Assembly: GCA_963836405.1 (NCBI GenBank)
Contig: CAWIJL010000006.1
Span: 248,001 to 312,000, forward strand
DNA: 64,000 bases
DNA from: CAWIJJ01 sp963836405
GTDB taxonomy: Bacteria > Acidobacteriota > Terriglobia > Bryobacterales > Bryobacteraceae
Direction: 5' to 3'
Below, piece after piece: positions 54,404 to 63,186 of this stretch (the first letter of the stretch is position 1; each line of letters begins with the position of its first letter). A program made the position numbers and the translations under genes. A model generated the notes under the pieces. It had not been told where the DNA came from, did no database searches, and saw only the letters and a program-made list of their open reading frames with translations.

Positions 54404-55808
54404 TCAACTTGTACAAAGGCCGGGACCATCCAGGCCCGCCGTTTTCAGCCATCCGTCCCGTACATCGAAAATGCCGGGAAATTTCTTCTCCCACCCCGCG
54501 CTGGCCGACGGCACGTATTCGCGTGCATTGGCTTCCAGCGCCGAGGTGCCGGGAATGTGCGCAGCGATCCCCACCGAATGCACCAGGGCCGCGCCCGGAC
54601 AGGTCAGATCCTGCACGCACCGGAACATGCCGTACTTCTGCGCCGCCGCGGCCAGCAGCAGGGTTTGCGATTGGCCCTTGCAGGCCTTCAGCGCCACGCC
54701 GGTGTAGCCCATTTCGCGCGCCAGCAGCAGCGTGTCCAGTCCGGTGAGCGATTCGTCGATGACCACGGGCCGCAGCTTGGCCGCTTCAAACATCGTGTTA
54801 TCGCGGTGCGCCGCCAGGTCGCGCGCAGTCGGCTGCTCGATGTACTGCGCGCGGTCGAACGCATCGGGCGCGCTGACCTTGATCCTGCGTACGAACTCCA
54901 GCAGGTATTCGACATTCGGGCAGCGCTCGTTGAAGTCGAGCGAATAGATCCAATCCTTGTAACCGCGTTTGGTCTGTGCGGCGATGGTGACCCGGTCGAT
55001 TGCTGTGACGCGCTCCACGTCCGCCGCCAGGTCCCCGCCGTTGAGCTTGAGCTTGAGAGCGGTCACGCCGCTGTACGGAATCCACGCTTCTAACGATTCG
55101 GGCAGCCCGTCGCCGATCGGTTTCTTCACCTCCCCTGCCGTCAGCGGATCCGAGGCGCCCACCGAGTGATACATGCGCACGCGCGGCGCTAGCTTGGGCG
55201 CGATGTAGCGGTCCAGGTACTCGCCCTTGAAACTCGCGTCCAGGTAGTGGGCCAGGTCGTAGCGGACAAAATCGCGCCCCGACGTGTAGAACGCGTTGCG
55301 CCCGTGCAGCTTGCCGAACGCGTCGTGGATGGCGGCGTCCACCGGGCTGGCCACCACCAGCGTGCACAGCTTGGGAACGGGGACCGGAAGCTTCAACTCG
55401 CGGGCGGTCTCCACCGCGGCCTTCAAATATTCGGGCTCCAGCGTGAAGTTGACGTCCAGCGGATGCGCGTACTCCTTATAGCGAGCGGGTGATCTCCGCG
55501 ACTTTCGCCGCCAGCCTCTTCATCGCGCCGAGCGTCGTATCGTATGCGACGCCCGGGGCGGGGAAGGCCCACACGTTACCCATCGGCATCGACGCCGCGC
55601 CCTCCGCCGACTTGCCCGCGCGCGTGCTCAGCCGGCAGCGCACTTCCAGCATGGTGACGCGGTCCACTTCCCGGCCGCCGAACATGTAGGGCGCGCGGTA
55701 GAGGTAGTCGCGAAAATTCGTCTTCAGATCGTCGATGCGTGCGTCGGTCGAAGGTGCGGCAAGCAGGGCGGGCACCGCGGGCATCGCCAGAAATTCCCGG
55801 CGTTTCAT
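54404..55808 (-). CDS. Enolase-superfamily protein with signal peptide (one frameshift)
   Basis: About 467 residues if one base is restored near 55,480 (KVAEITRSL then YKEYAHPLDVNF). MKRREFLAMPAVPALLAAPS is a Tat-like signal. The C-terminal barrel keeps superfamily residues: KxK in ALKLKLNGG, metal ligands in YSLDFNERCP, QYIEQPTARDL and VVIDESLTGLD, and a lysine in VALKACKGQSQ. Members dehydrate or racemise sugar acids and related compounds. ATG at 55,808 overlaps the upstream TIM-barrel gene stop (ATGA), and the oxidoreductase start follows its stop by eight bases. The part after the shift alone (54,404-55,426) lacks the N-terminal capping domain. Confidence 0.8.
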
Positions 55809-56740
55809 AATCCGGCCTGTGCCAGGAAGCCCCGAACCTTGACCAGGTCCTTCTTCATCGCCGCCAACACTTCCTCGCGCGGCATCGTCAGTTTGGCCGA
55901 CCCGCTGTTCGCGCCCCCCAGCGGGTATTCGTAGTGAATCTGAACCGGGCCGTCGAAATCGCTCTTTGCCACCAGCGCGAAAAACTGGTCGAACTTGACC
56001 ATGCCGTCGCCGATCGGCTTCCAGGTGTTCCTCCACGCCCCCTTGGCGTCCTTTTCCCAGATGAAATCCTTCACCGCAATGCCGCGCGCATGCTTGCCGG
56101 AGATCCGCCAACTGGCGATCCAGCCGCCCAGGCCGCCCTCCACCGTGGCATGGCCCACGTCGTAATTGATCCCTACCAGCTTAGGGTCCAGATCGCGCAT
56201 GAGCAGGTGCAGGTCCCAGATGGAGGCGCCCACCAGGCCCACTCCCGAATGCGTGTGATACATGGCGCACATGTTGTAGCGGCGGTTCAGATCGGCCAGT
56301 TTTGCAAGCCGCGGCCGAAAGCCGTCCATCTGCGCTTCGAGCGGCTGGTTGGCCTCCCACTTGAACCCGCCGAAGCGGTAGTTCCGGATGCCCAGCGCCG
56401 ACGCCGTCTTGAGCAGGTCCTCGGTGTAGGGCGTGTCCGCGTCCACCACGTCGGTCGTGATCATCGAAATTTCGACCCCGTTCTTGCGTGCGGCGGCGGC
56501 CAGCGGCGGCAGATCGCGTGCCACCGTGGCGGGCTCCACGTGTCCTCCCTTGCGCACCGTCAGGTCCAGCGCGTCGAACCCTATCGCGGCTGCGGCCCGC
56601 GCCATCTCTTCACCCTGAAGAAATTGCAGGTGCTTCGAGAAGATGGATACCTGGAGCTTCGGCCGCGCCGCCGCCGGTCCGGCAAACAGCAGCGCTCCGC
56701 CCGCGATGAGCGAACGGCGGGAAATCGGATGTTCGGGCAC
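55805..56740 (-). CDS. Sugar phosphate isomerase/epimerase-like TIM-barrel protein with Tat-like signal
   Basis: About 311 residues. N-terminal HPISRRSLIAGGALLFAGPA is a twin-arginine signal. The xylose-isomerase-like barrel has IGFDALDLTVRKGGHVEP, MYHTHSGVGLVGASIWDL, NYDVGHATVEGG and a final QIHYEYPLGG, the usual metal-binding Glu/Asp/His positions. The GTG at 56,740 is preferred: the ATG at 56,800 would put the start inside the divergent promoter and before the Tat motif. First of a three-gene unit for sugar conversion in the periplasm. Confidence 0.85.
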   Translation of the reverse strand: MPEHPISRRSLIAGGALLFAGPAAARPKLQVSIFSKHLQFLQGEEMARAAAAIGFDALDLTVRKGGHVEPATVARDLPPLAAAARKNGVEISMITTDVVDADTPYTEDLLKTASALGIRNYRFGGFKWEANQPLEAQMDGFRPRLAKLADLNRRYNMCAMYHTHSGVGLVGASIWDLHLLMRDLDPKLVGINYDVGHATVEGGLGGWIASWRISGKHARGIAVKDFIWEKDAKGAWRNTWKPIGDGMVKFDQFFALVAKSDFDGPVQIHYEYPLGGANSGSAKLTMPREEVLAAMKKDLVKVRGFLAQAGL

Positions 56741-56793
56741 GGTTCCATAATAACGGGAATGCCCGTAATGGAGCGATAACGCAAATTCTCTCG

Positions 56794-56830
56794 TTGACAT
56801 TCTAAACTGAACCGTTTAGTATTGCTTGCA
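56794..56830 (+). promoter_or_regulatory. Operator-containing, leaderless promoter of the ABC exporter operon
   Basis: -35 TTGACA (56,794-56,799), 17-base spacer, -10 TAGTAT (56,817-56,822). Between them lies the inverted repeat CTAAACTGAACCGTTTAG (56,802-56,819), whose right arm covers the -10. The ATG follows the -10 by seven bases, so the message is probably leaderless. The operator fits a TetR dimer, and a TetR gene is the third gene of this operon. Confidence 0.75.
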
Positions 56831-57621
56831 TGATTCGCGTAGAGCACCTGGTGAAGAAATTCGGCGATTACGCGGCCGTGAATGACGTCTCCTTCTCGGT
56901 CGCCGCCGGCGAAATTTTTGCTTTCCTGGGGCCCAACGGCGCCGGAAAAACCACCACCATCAAAATGCTGACCACGCTCCTCAAACCGACGGCGGGGAGG
57001 CTGGAAGTGGACGGGCTCGACCTCGCGTCGCACGGCAACAGCGTTCGCCAGCGGTTCGGCATCGTGTTTCAGGATCCGAGCCTGGATGGCGACATGACCG
57101 CGCTCGAAAACATGGAACTGCACGGCGTCCTGTACCACGTGCCGCGCAAGGTACGGCACGAGCGCACGGAGCGCCTGATGCGCCTGTTCGAACTCTGGGA
57201 GCGGCGCAATGAGCAGGTCAAGGTGTTTTCGGGAGGCATGAAGCGGCGCCTCGAAATCGCGCGCGGCCTGCTCCACACTCCCAAGATCCTGTTCCTGGAC
57301 GAACCCACGCTGGGCCTCGATCCCCAAACCCGCAAACAGCTCTGGACCCACGTGCGGAAACTGAACCAGGAAGAAGGGGTGACCGTGTTTCTCACCACGC
57401 ACTACATGGACGAAGCGGAGCGGGTGGCGCAGCGCATCGCGATCATCGACCACGGCCGGATCGTGGCCCTCGGGACGCCCGGCGAATTGAAACAGCAGAC
57501 CGGCAAGGACTCCCTCGAGGAAGCGTTCCTGGCGCTCACCGGCGCCAGCATTCGCGACGAGGGCGCCCCGGCCGGAGATCAGATGCGCCAGATGGCGCGG
57601 CTATGGAGCAACCGGCGATGA
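56830..57621 (+). CDS. ABC transporter ATP-binding protein (DrrA-like exporter)
   Basis: 263 residues. Walker A GPNGAGKTTTIKML, Q loop IVFQDPSLDGDM, signature VFSGGMKRRLEIARGLL, Walker B ILFLDEPTLGLDP and the H loop TTHYMDEAERVAQ. The C-terminal extension after GTPGELK is typical of daunorubicin-resistance/ABC-2 exporters. Powers drug or lipid export with the permease that overlaps it. No ribosome site precedes the ATG, in keeping with leaderless initiation. Confidence 0.95.
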   Translation: MIRVEHLVKKFGDYAAVNDVSFSVAAGEIFAFLGPNGAGKTTTIKMLTTLLKPTAGRLEVDGLDLASHGNSVRQRFGIVFQDPSLDGDMTALENMELHGVLYHVPRKVRHERTERLMRLFELWERRNEQVKVFSGGMKRRLEIARGLLHTPKILFLDEPTLGLDPQTRKQLWTHVRKLNQEEGVTVFLTTHYMDEAERVAQRIAIIDHGRIVALGTPGELKQQTGKDSLEEAFLALTGASIRDEGAPAGDQMRQMARLWSNRR

Positions 57622-58363
57622 GTGTCATTTACATTCTTTGGCTGCGGGAATTGCGCCGCTATGTGCGGTCGCGCGTGCAGATCGTGGCGTCGCTGGGCCA
57701 GCCGGTTCTTTACCTGGTTGCGCTGGGGTTCGGCCTGGGGCCGGTCTTCCAGCGTGCCGGGCAGGGCAGCTACGTGCAGTTCGTGGCCCCCGGCATCATC
57801 GCCATGACGGTGCTCTTCAGCTCCGTCTTCTCCGGCATGGGCCTGCTGTGGGACCGGCAGTTCGGGTTCCTCAAAGAGACGCTGGTGGCGCCCGTTCCGC
57901 GCTTCCAGGTCATGCTCGGCCGCACGCTGGGAGCGGCCACCGTGGCCATGTGCCAGGGGCTGCTGGTGCGGTGGTGTCCGCGGTCGCCGGGTTCCGCGTG
58001 GTGGACGCGCGCATGCTCCCGCTCGCCTTCCTGTTCATGGCGCTGATCGCGTGTGTCTTCGCGGCGCTCGGCACCGCCATCGGTTCGGCGCTCGAAAACA
58101 TGCAGGGCTTCCAGATGATCATGAACTTCCTGGTGATGCCGATCTTCTTCCTCTCGGGGGCCCTGTTTCCGTTGAGCAACCTGCCGGCCGCGCTGTCGGT
58201 GATCACCACGCTCGATCCGCTCACCTACGGCGTGGACGGCCTGCGCGCCACGCTCATCGGCATCTCCCATTTCGGCCTGGCGCGGGACGCCGCCGTCCTG
58301 TTTGTCGTTGCCACGGTGCTAGTCTGGTTTGGTAGCCGCTTATTTTCGAAGATCCAGGTCTGA
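57618..58363 (+). CDS. ABC-2 type permease (one frameshift)
   Basis: About 248 residues if the frame is corrected near 57,968 (GLLV then VVSAVAGFRVVDARML). Six membrane helices of the ABC-2 family (IVASLGQPVLYLVALGFGLG; MIMNFLVMPIFFLSGALFPL; LDPLTYGVDGLRATLIG, a conserved family signature). Starts at ATG 57,618 in the ATGA overlap with the ATPase gene. The disruption cuts the protein mid-membrane, so the exporter would be inactive if the base change is real; a consensus error is equally likely. Confidence 0.85.
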
Positions 58364-58364
58364 A

Positions 58365-59015
58365 ATGCCGCGAACCCGCAGCGCCAGCGCCCACCGCAGG
58401 GTCCTGGACGCCGCTACTCAACTGATCGCCGAACACGGTGTGGATGGCACCAGCATGGATGCCATCGCACACCGCTCCGGCGTCAGCAAGGCCACCATCT
58501 ACAAGCACTGGGCCGACAAGGACGCCCTGTTGCTGGAGGTCCTTTCCGACATCAACGGCCTGCACACCCGGCCCGTTTTCGACACCGGCGACACGCGGGC
58601 GGATATGGTGGCCGTCCTGGCTTACCGCCCTCCCGAAGAGAGCGGCATGCGGCAGCGGATCCTGCCGCACCTGGTGGCCTATTCGGCGCGCAACGCGGAG
58701 TTCGGGAAGGCCTGGCGGAACCGCGTAATGGAACCGCCGCGCTCCGAACTGAAGGGGCTGATGGCGAAGGGAGCGGCCAAAGGCGAGTTGCGCGGGGATC
58801 TGGATTTGGAACTGTCCCTCGCCGTGCTGCTTGGCCCCATCATGTACTGGTATATTTTTCTGCGCCGCAGCGACGAGAACCCCATCGAACTGGCCGAAGG
58901 CGTGGTGGATACGTTCTGGAAGGCCTTCGGCATACCGGCAACCCGCCACAAAGCGCGTCCGCGCTTGCATCCCGAAGAACCGCGCGATACACTGCCCCGG
59001 TCTGGAGCGCGGTAA
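58365..59015 (+). CDS. TetR-family transcriptional regulator
   Basis: 216 residues. The N-terminal helix-turn-helix is RRVLDAATQLIAEHGVDGTS and MDAIAHRSGVSKATIYKHWA, a standard TetR/AcrR pattern. The C-terminal ligand domain matches the TetR_C_11-like layout (SGMRQRILPHLVAYSARNAE). It starts at the ATG two bases after the permease stop. As the third gene of the exporter operon, it very probably represses that operon through the palindrome at 56,802-56,819. Confidence 0.92.
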   Translation: MPRTRSASAHRRVLDAATQLIAEHGVDGTSMDAIAHRSGVSKATIYKHWADKDALLLEVLSDINGLHTRPVFDTGDTRADMVAVLAYRPPEESGMRQRILPHLVAYSARNAEFGKAWRNRVMEPPRSELKGLMAKGAAKGELRGDLDLELSLAVLLGPIMYWYIFLRRSDENPIELAEGVVDTFWKAFGIPATRHKARPRLHPEEPRDTLPRSGAR

Positions 59016-59024
59016 CCTTCAATC

Positions 59025-59882
59025 ATGAAATTCGGAGTCAATACTTTCATTTGGACGGCGGCGTTCAGCCGTGCCGACCTTCCCATTCTTCCCGAAATCA
59101 AAGCGAACGGATTCGACGGCGTGGAGGTTCCCCTCTTCCGGCCGGCGGAGTTTCAGGCCGCCGATATCCGCCGCGGAGTGGAAGCCAATGGTCTCGAATG
59201 CACGGTCTGTTCGGTGCTGGTGGATGGCCTCAACCTGATCGGCGATGAGGCATCGGTTCGCCGGAAGACGCGCAACCATTTGCGGGACTGCATCGCCGCC
59301 GTGGCCGAGGTCGGGTCGAAACTCTTCGTGGGGCCCTTTTACTCGCCCGTCGGTTACCTGCCCGGGCGCCGCCGCACCGCCGACGAATGGAAGTGGGCGG
59401 TGGAGGGCCTGCAATCGCTGGGCGACACCCTGGCGGCGCACCAGGTCACGCTGGCAGTGGAGCCTCTGAACCGCTTCGAGACCTACTTTCTGAACACGGC
59501 GGCGGATGCGGCCGCGCTGTGCGATGAGGTGAATCATCCCAACGTGGGGATCCTCTTCGATACCTTTCACGCCAACATCGAGGAGAAGGATATCGCCGCC
59601 GGCTATCGCACCGTGGCCCGCCACCTCAAGCATGTGCATACCTGCGAAAACGATCGCGGAACGCCCGGCAGCGGCCATGTCGAATGGGACGCCGTTTTCG
59701 CGGCCCTCCGCGAAATCGGCTACGACGGCTGGCTCACCATCGAGAGCTTCGGCTTCGCCCTCGGCGAAATTTCTTCGGCCGCCGCCATCTGGCGGGACAT
59801 CGAGCGCACCCCGGAATCGATCGCCTATGAAGGCGTGCGCTTCCTGAAGAAGCACTTCGCCGCCGCCGCTAAATCGGTGTGA
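59025..59882 (+). CDS. Ketose 3-epimerase / sugar isomerase (DTE/DPE-like)
   Basis: 285 residues, TIM barrel. Metal-binding residues: Glu in AVEPLNRFETYFLNT, Asp in ILFDTFHANIEEKD, His in HVHTCENDRGTPGSGHVEWD, Glu in GWLTIESFGFALG. The ENDRGTPGSG loop is characteristic of D-tagatose/D-allulose 3-epimerases and related erythrulose enzymes. Nine bases after tetR and 40 bases before the GH51 gene, it may be co-transcribed with the latter for pentose or hexose use. Cytoplasmic, no signal. Confidence 0.9.
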   Translation: MKFGVNTFIWTAAFSRADLPILPEIKANGFDGVEVPLFRPAEFQAADIRRGVEANGLECTVCSVLVDGLNLIGDEASVRRKTRNHLRDCIAAVAEVGSKLFVGPFYSPVGYLPGRRRTADEWKWAVEGLQSLGDTLAAHQVTLAVEPLNRFETYFLNTAADAAALCDEVNHPNVGILFDTFHANIEEKDIAAGYRTVARHLKHVHTCENDRGTPGSGHVEWDAVFAALREIGYDGWLTIESFGFALGEISSAAAIWRDIERTPESIAYEGVRFLKKHFAAAAKSV

Positions 59883-59922
59883 TGCTCGCGCCGGCGAAAT
59901 CCAAATCGACTATGATCTCCCC

Positions 59923-61467
59923 ATGAGCTTCTCCCGACGAACGCTTCTCGCCGGCATCGCGGCGGCGCCCTTTGTGCTGCGTGCGCAGGAAGGCCCGCTT
60001 CGCGCCCGCGTCAAAATCGACACCGAGCGCGTCATCGGCGATATCGACCCGATGATCTACGGGAATTTCATCGAACATCTCGGCCGCTGCATCGACGGCG
60101 GCGTTTTCGAGGAGAATTCGCCGCTCTCCGACCGCAACGGTTTCCGCCGCGATGTCTTCGACGCCGCTAGGAAGCTCAATGTGACCAACCTGCGCTGGCC
60201 GGGCGGCAATTTCTCCTCGAACTATCACTGGATGGACGGGATCGGCCCTCGCGACAAGCGTCCTCCGCGCCTCGAAATGGCCTGGGGCACGGTGGAAAGC
60301 AACCGCTTCGGCACCCACGAGTTTCTCGACTACGCGGAACAATTGGGCACCACGCCCTATGTCTGCTGCAATCTCGGCACCGGATCGTGGGTCGAGGCGC
60401 AGCAGTGGGTCGAATACTGCAACTCCTCCGAGGACACCGCCATGACCCGCCTGCGCAAACAGAACGGGCGGCAGGCTCCCTGGAAAGTGCCCATCTGGGG
60501 CCTCGGCAACGAAATGGACGGCCCCTGGCAGATGGGCCACCGCAGCGCCTCCGACTACGGCGACTTCGCCCTCGAAGCCGCCAAGCTGATGAAGTGGACC
60601 GATCCCAACGTGAAGCTCATTGCCGCCGGCTCTTCCAACTTCCGTCCCGGATCCGACTGGGTCGGCTGGAACCGCACCGTGCTCGAGTTCCTGCGCCGTC
60701 ACGCCGACTATCTCTCCATCCACCTCTACGTCGGCAATGCGGATAACAATTACGAGGATTTCGTTGCCAGTTCCCTCGAACTCGACCAGCGCACCCGGAC
60801 CGCCGAAGGCATCATCGACGCCGCCATGTGGGAGGACCGCGACCGCAAAATTTACCTGGCCTGGGACGAATACAACGTCTGGTATCGCGCCCGCGGGGCC
60901 ACCCAGCGCGGCCGCCGCATTCTCGAGGAGCGCTACAACCTCGAGGACGCGCTGGTGATCGCCACCTTCCTCAGTTCGTTTGTGAACCATGCCCACATCG
61001 TCAAAATGGCCAACATGGCGCAACTGGTGAACGTGATCGCGCCCATCTTCACCAATGAGAAGGGCATGTTCCTCCAAACCATCTACTACCCGCTCCAACT
61101 GTTCGCCTCGCATACCCGCGGCAAGGCGCTCCAGTTATTCGTGGACAGCCCGAAGTATAAATCGAAGCGTTTCGACGACGTGCCGTGCCTCGACGTCTCA
61201 GCCGCCCACGATAACGGCGCCCTGGTGCTGAACGTCGTGAACCGCCATCGCACCCAGCCCGTCGAAACCGTGTTTGAAGCCGAAGACAAGAAGTTTCAGG
61301 GCCCGGTCGAAGGCGCGGAAGTCAACGGCCCCGACATCAAGTCGGAAAACGATTTCGGCAAGACAACCGTGCAGGCGGCTCCCAAGACCGCACGCGCCGA
61401 AGGAAACCAACTGCGCTACCGGTTCCCACCCCACTCCTACACGCAGCTACGGGCTCCGCTGGCGTAA
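59923..61467 (+). CDS. Alpha-L-arabinofuranosidase (GH51)
   Basis: 514 residues. Tat-type signal SFSRRTLLAGIAAAPFVLRA. GH51 core with YGNFIEHLGRCIDGG, TNLRWPGGNFSSNYHW, acid/base Glu197 in WGLGNEMDGPW and nucleophile Glu316 in LAWDEYNVWY. C-terminal beta-sandwich (VLNVVNRHRTQPVETVFEAE). Releases arabinose from arabinan or arabinoxylan; folded export by Tat to the periplasm. Works logically with the upstream epimerase and the window's TatAC. Confidence 0.94.
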   Translation: MSFSRRTLLAGIAAAPFVLRAQEGPLRARVKIDTERVIGDIDPMIYGNFIEHLGRCIDGGVFEENSPLSDRNGFRRDVFDAARKLNVTNLRWPGGNFSSNYHWMDGIGPRDKRPPRLEMAWGTVESNRFGTHEFLDYAEQLGTTPYVCCNLGTGSWVEAQQWVEYCNSSEDTAMTRLRKQNGRQAPWKVPIWGLGNEMDGPWQMGHRSASDYGDFALEAAKLMKWTDPNVKLIAAGSSNFRPGSDWVGWNRTVLEFLRRHADYLSIHLYVGNADNNYEDFVASSLELDQRTRTAEGIIDAAMWEDRDRKIYLAWDEYNVWYRARGATQRGRRILEERYNLEDALVIATFLSSFVNHAHIVKMANMAQLVNVIAPIFTNEKGMFLQTIYYPLQLFASHTRGKALQLFVDSPKYKSKRFDDVPCLDVSAAHDNGALVLNVVNRHRTQPVETVFEAEDKKFQGPVEGAEVNGPDIKSENDFGKTTVQAAPKTARAEGNQLRYRFPPHSYTQLRAPLA

Positions 61468-61514
61468 ACCTCGCGCCCCCTTTGGTCTATAGTGGGGAGA
61501 AGCCCGGGGGGGAA

Positions 61515-63185
61515 ATGGCAAGACCGGTTCTGTTGGCCGTCGATGACGATTCGAATGTGCTGAGCGCGGTGGAGCGCGACTTGCGCAGCCGCTACAGCGA
61601 ACATTACCGGATCCTCTCCGCCGGATCGGGAAACGCGGCCCTGGACCTGTTGCGCCGGCTCGCCAAACGCAACGAGCCGGTCGCCCTTCTCGTGGTGGAT
61701 CACCGTATGCCGCAGATGAACGGCATCGAGTTCCTGTCCGCTGCCATCGTCGACTTTCCCGATGTCCGGCGCGTGCTGCTCACCGCCTACGCGGACACCG
61801 AGGCCGCCATCCGCGCCATCAACGAGGTCAAACTCGACCACTACCTGCTCAAACCCTGGGAACCGGCGGAGCGCAATCTTTACCCGGTGCTCGACGACTT
61901 GCTCGAGGAATGGTCCGCCTCCTACCGGCCGCCGTTTGAGGGTATCCGCGTGGTGGGCACGCGCTGGTCCGCCCGCTGTTACGAGGTGCGCGAGTTCCTC
62001 GCCCGCAATCAAATCCCTTACCAGTGGATCAACGTCGAAATGACAGAGGGGCAACCGGACGTGGCCCGAATTCTCGACGGCCTCGGTGAGCAGCGCGACC
62101 ATTTGCCGGTCGTGCTCTTTCCCGATGGAAGCACCCTGGCCGATGCCACCCCGGCGCAGCTCGCCGGCCGTCTGGGGCTCCACACCCGCACCGAAACCGC
62201 CTTCTTCGATGTGGCCATCGTCGGCGGCGGGCCCGCCGGCCTTGCCGCCGCCGTGTATGCCGCTTCCGAAGGGCTGAAGACCGTCATCGTGGAGCGCGAA
62301 GCGCCCGGCGGTCAGGCCGGCCTCAGCTCGCGAATCGAAAACTATCTCGGATTCCCTTCCGGCCTGAGCGGCAACGACCTGGCACGCCGCGCGGTGGCCC
62401 AGGCGCGCCGTTTCGGAGCCGAGATTGTCGCTCCGCAGGAGGTCACGCGGGCCCGCGCCGAAGGTCCTTACCGCATCCTCACCCTGGCCGACGGATCGGA
62501 GATCTCCTGCCACGCGCTCGTCGTTTCCACCGGCGTGCAGTGGCGCAAACTCGGCGTGCCCGGCGCAGACCGTTTGCAGGGCGCGGGCCTCTATTACGGC
62601 GCCGGCTCCACCGAATCGATGTCCTGCCGCGATGAGGATGTGTACGTCATCGGCGGAGCGAATTCGGCGGGGCAGGCCGCCATGAATTTCTCGCGCTACG
62701 CCCGCCGTGTCGTCATGCTGGTCCGCGGCGACGGCTTGAGCGCCACCATGTCGCAATACCTGATCAACGACATCGCGCAGACCCCCAACATCGTTGTGCA
62801 GCCGAAGACCCACCTTGTCGAACTGCATGGTGAGGAAAAGCTGGAGGCGATCACCATCGCCTGCGGCCGCACCAGCACCACCGAGCGCGTGCCGGCCAGT
62901 TCCCTGTTTGTCTTCATCGGCGCCGAACCGCGCACGGACTGGCTCGACGGCTTCGTTATGCGCGACGGCCGCGGCTTCATCCTCACCGGCCCGGACCTGA
63001 AGCAGGACGGCCAGCCACCCTCCGGCTGGACCGAGGAGCGCGATCCGTTTCTGCTCGAAACCAACGTCGCCGGCGTCTTCGCCGTGGGTGACGTGCGCCA
63101 CGGCTCCATCAAACGCGTGGCGTCGGGCGTGGGCGAAGGTTCCATCGCCATTCAGTTCGTGCACAACTATCTCGCAAAGGTTTGA
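61515..63185 (+). CDS. Response-regulator receiver / glutaredoxin-like / thioredoxin-reductase-like fusion
   Basis: 556 residues. (1) A full receiver (1-~125): DDD, phospho-Asp in LLVVDHRMPQMNG, Thr in LLTAYADTE, Lys in YLLKPWEP. (2) A glutaredoxin-like domain (~135-215) where the CxxC is SARC (RWSARCYEVREFL), so only one Cys remains. (3) A flavoprotein like thioredoxin reductase: VAIVGGGPAGLAAAVYAAS, NADPH motif VYVIGGANSAGQAAMN, VFAVGDVRHGSIKRVASGVG. The usual active CATC is replaced by GAGSTESMSC. G7 ribosome site before ATG 61,515. The partner kinase starts one base after the stop. Confidence 0.92.
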   Translation: MARPVLLAVDDDSNVLSAVERDLRSRYSEHYRILSAGSGNAALDLLRRLAKRNEPVALLVVDHRMPQMNGIEFLSAAIVDFPDVRRVLLTAYADTEAAIRAINEVKLDHYLLKPWEPAERNLYPVLDDLLEEWSASYRPPFEGIRVVGTRWSARCYEVREFLARNQIPYQWINVEMTEGQPDVARILDGLGEQRDHLPVVLFPDGSTLADATPAQLAGRLGLHTRTETAFFDVAIVGGGPAGLAAAVYAASEGLKTVIVEREAPGGQAGLSSRIENYLGFPSGLSGNDLARRAVAQARRFGAEIVAPQEVTRARAEGPYRILTLADGSEISCHALVVSTGVQWRKLGVPGADRLQGAGLYYGAGSTESMSCRDEDVYVIGGANSAGQAAMNFSRYARRVVMLVRGDGLSATMSQYLINDIAQTPNIVVQPKTHLVELHGEEKLEAITIACGRTSTTERVPASSLFVFIGAEPRTDWLDGFVMRDGRGFILTGPDLKQDGQPPSGWTEERDPFLLETNVAGVFAVGDVRHGSIKRVASGVGEGSIAIQFVHNYLAKV

Positions 63186-63186
63186 C

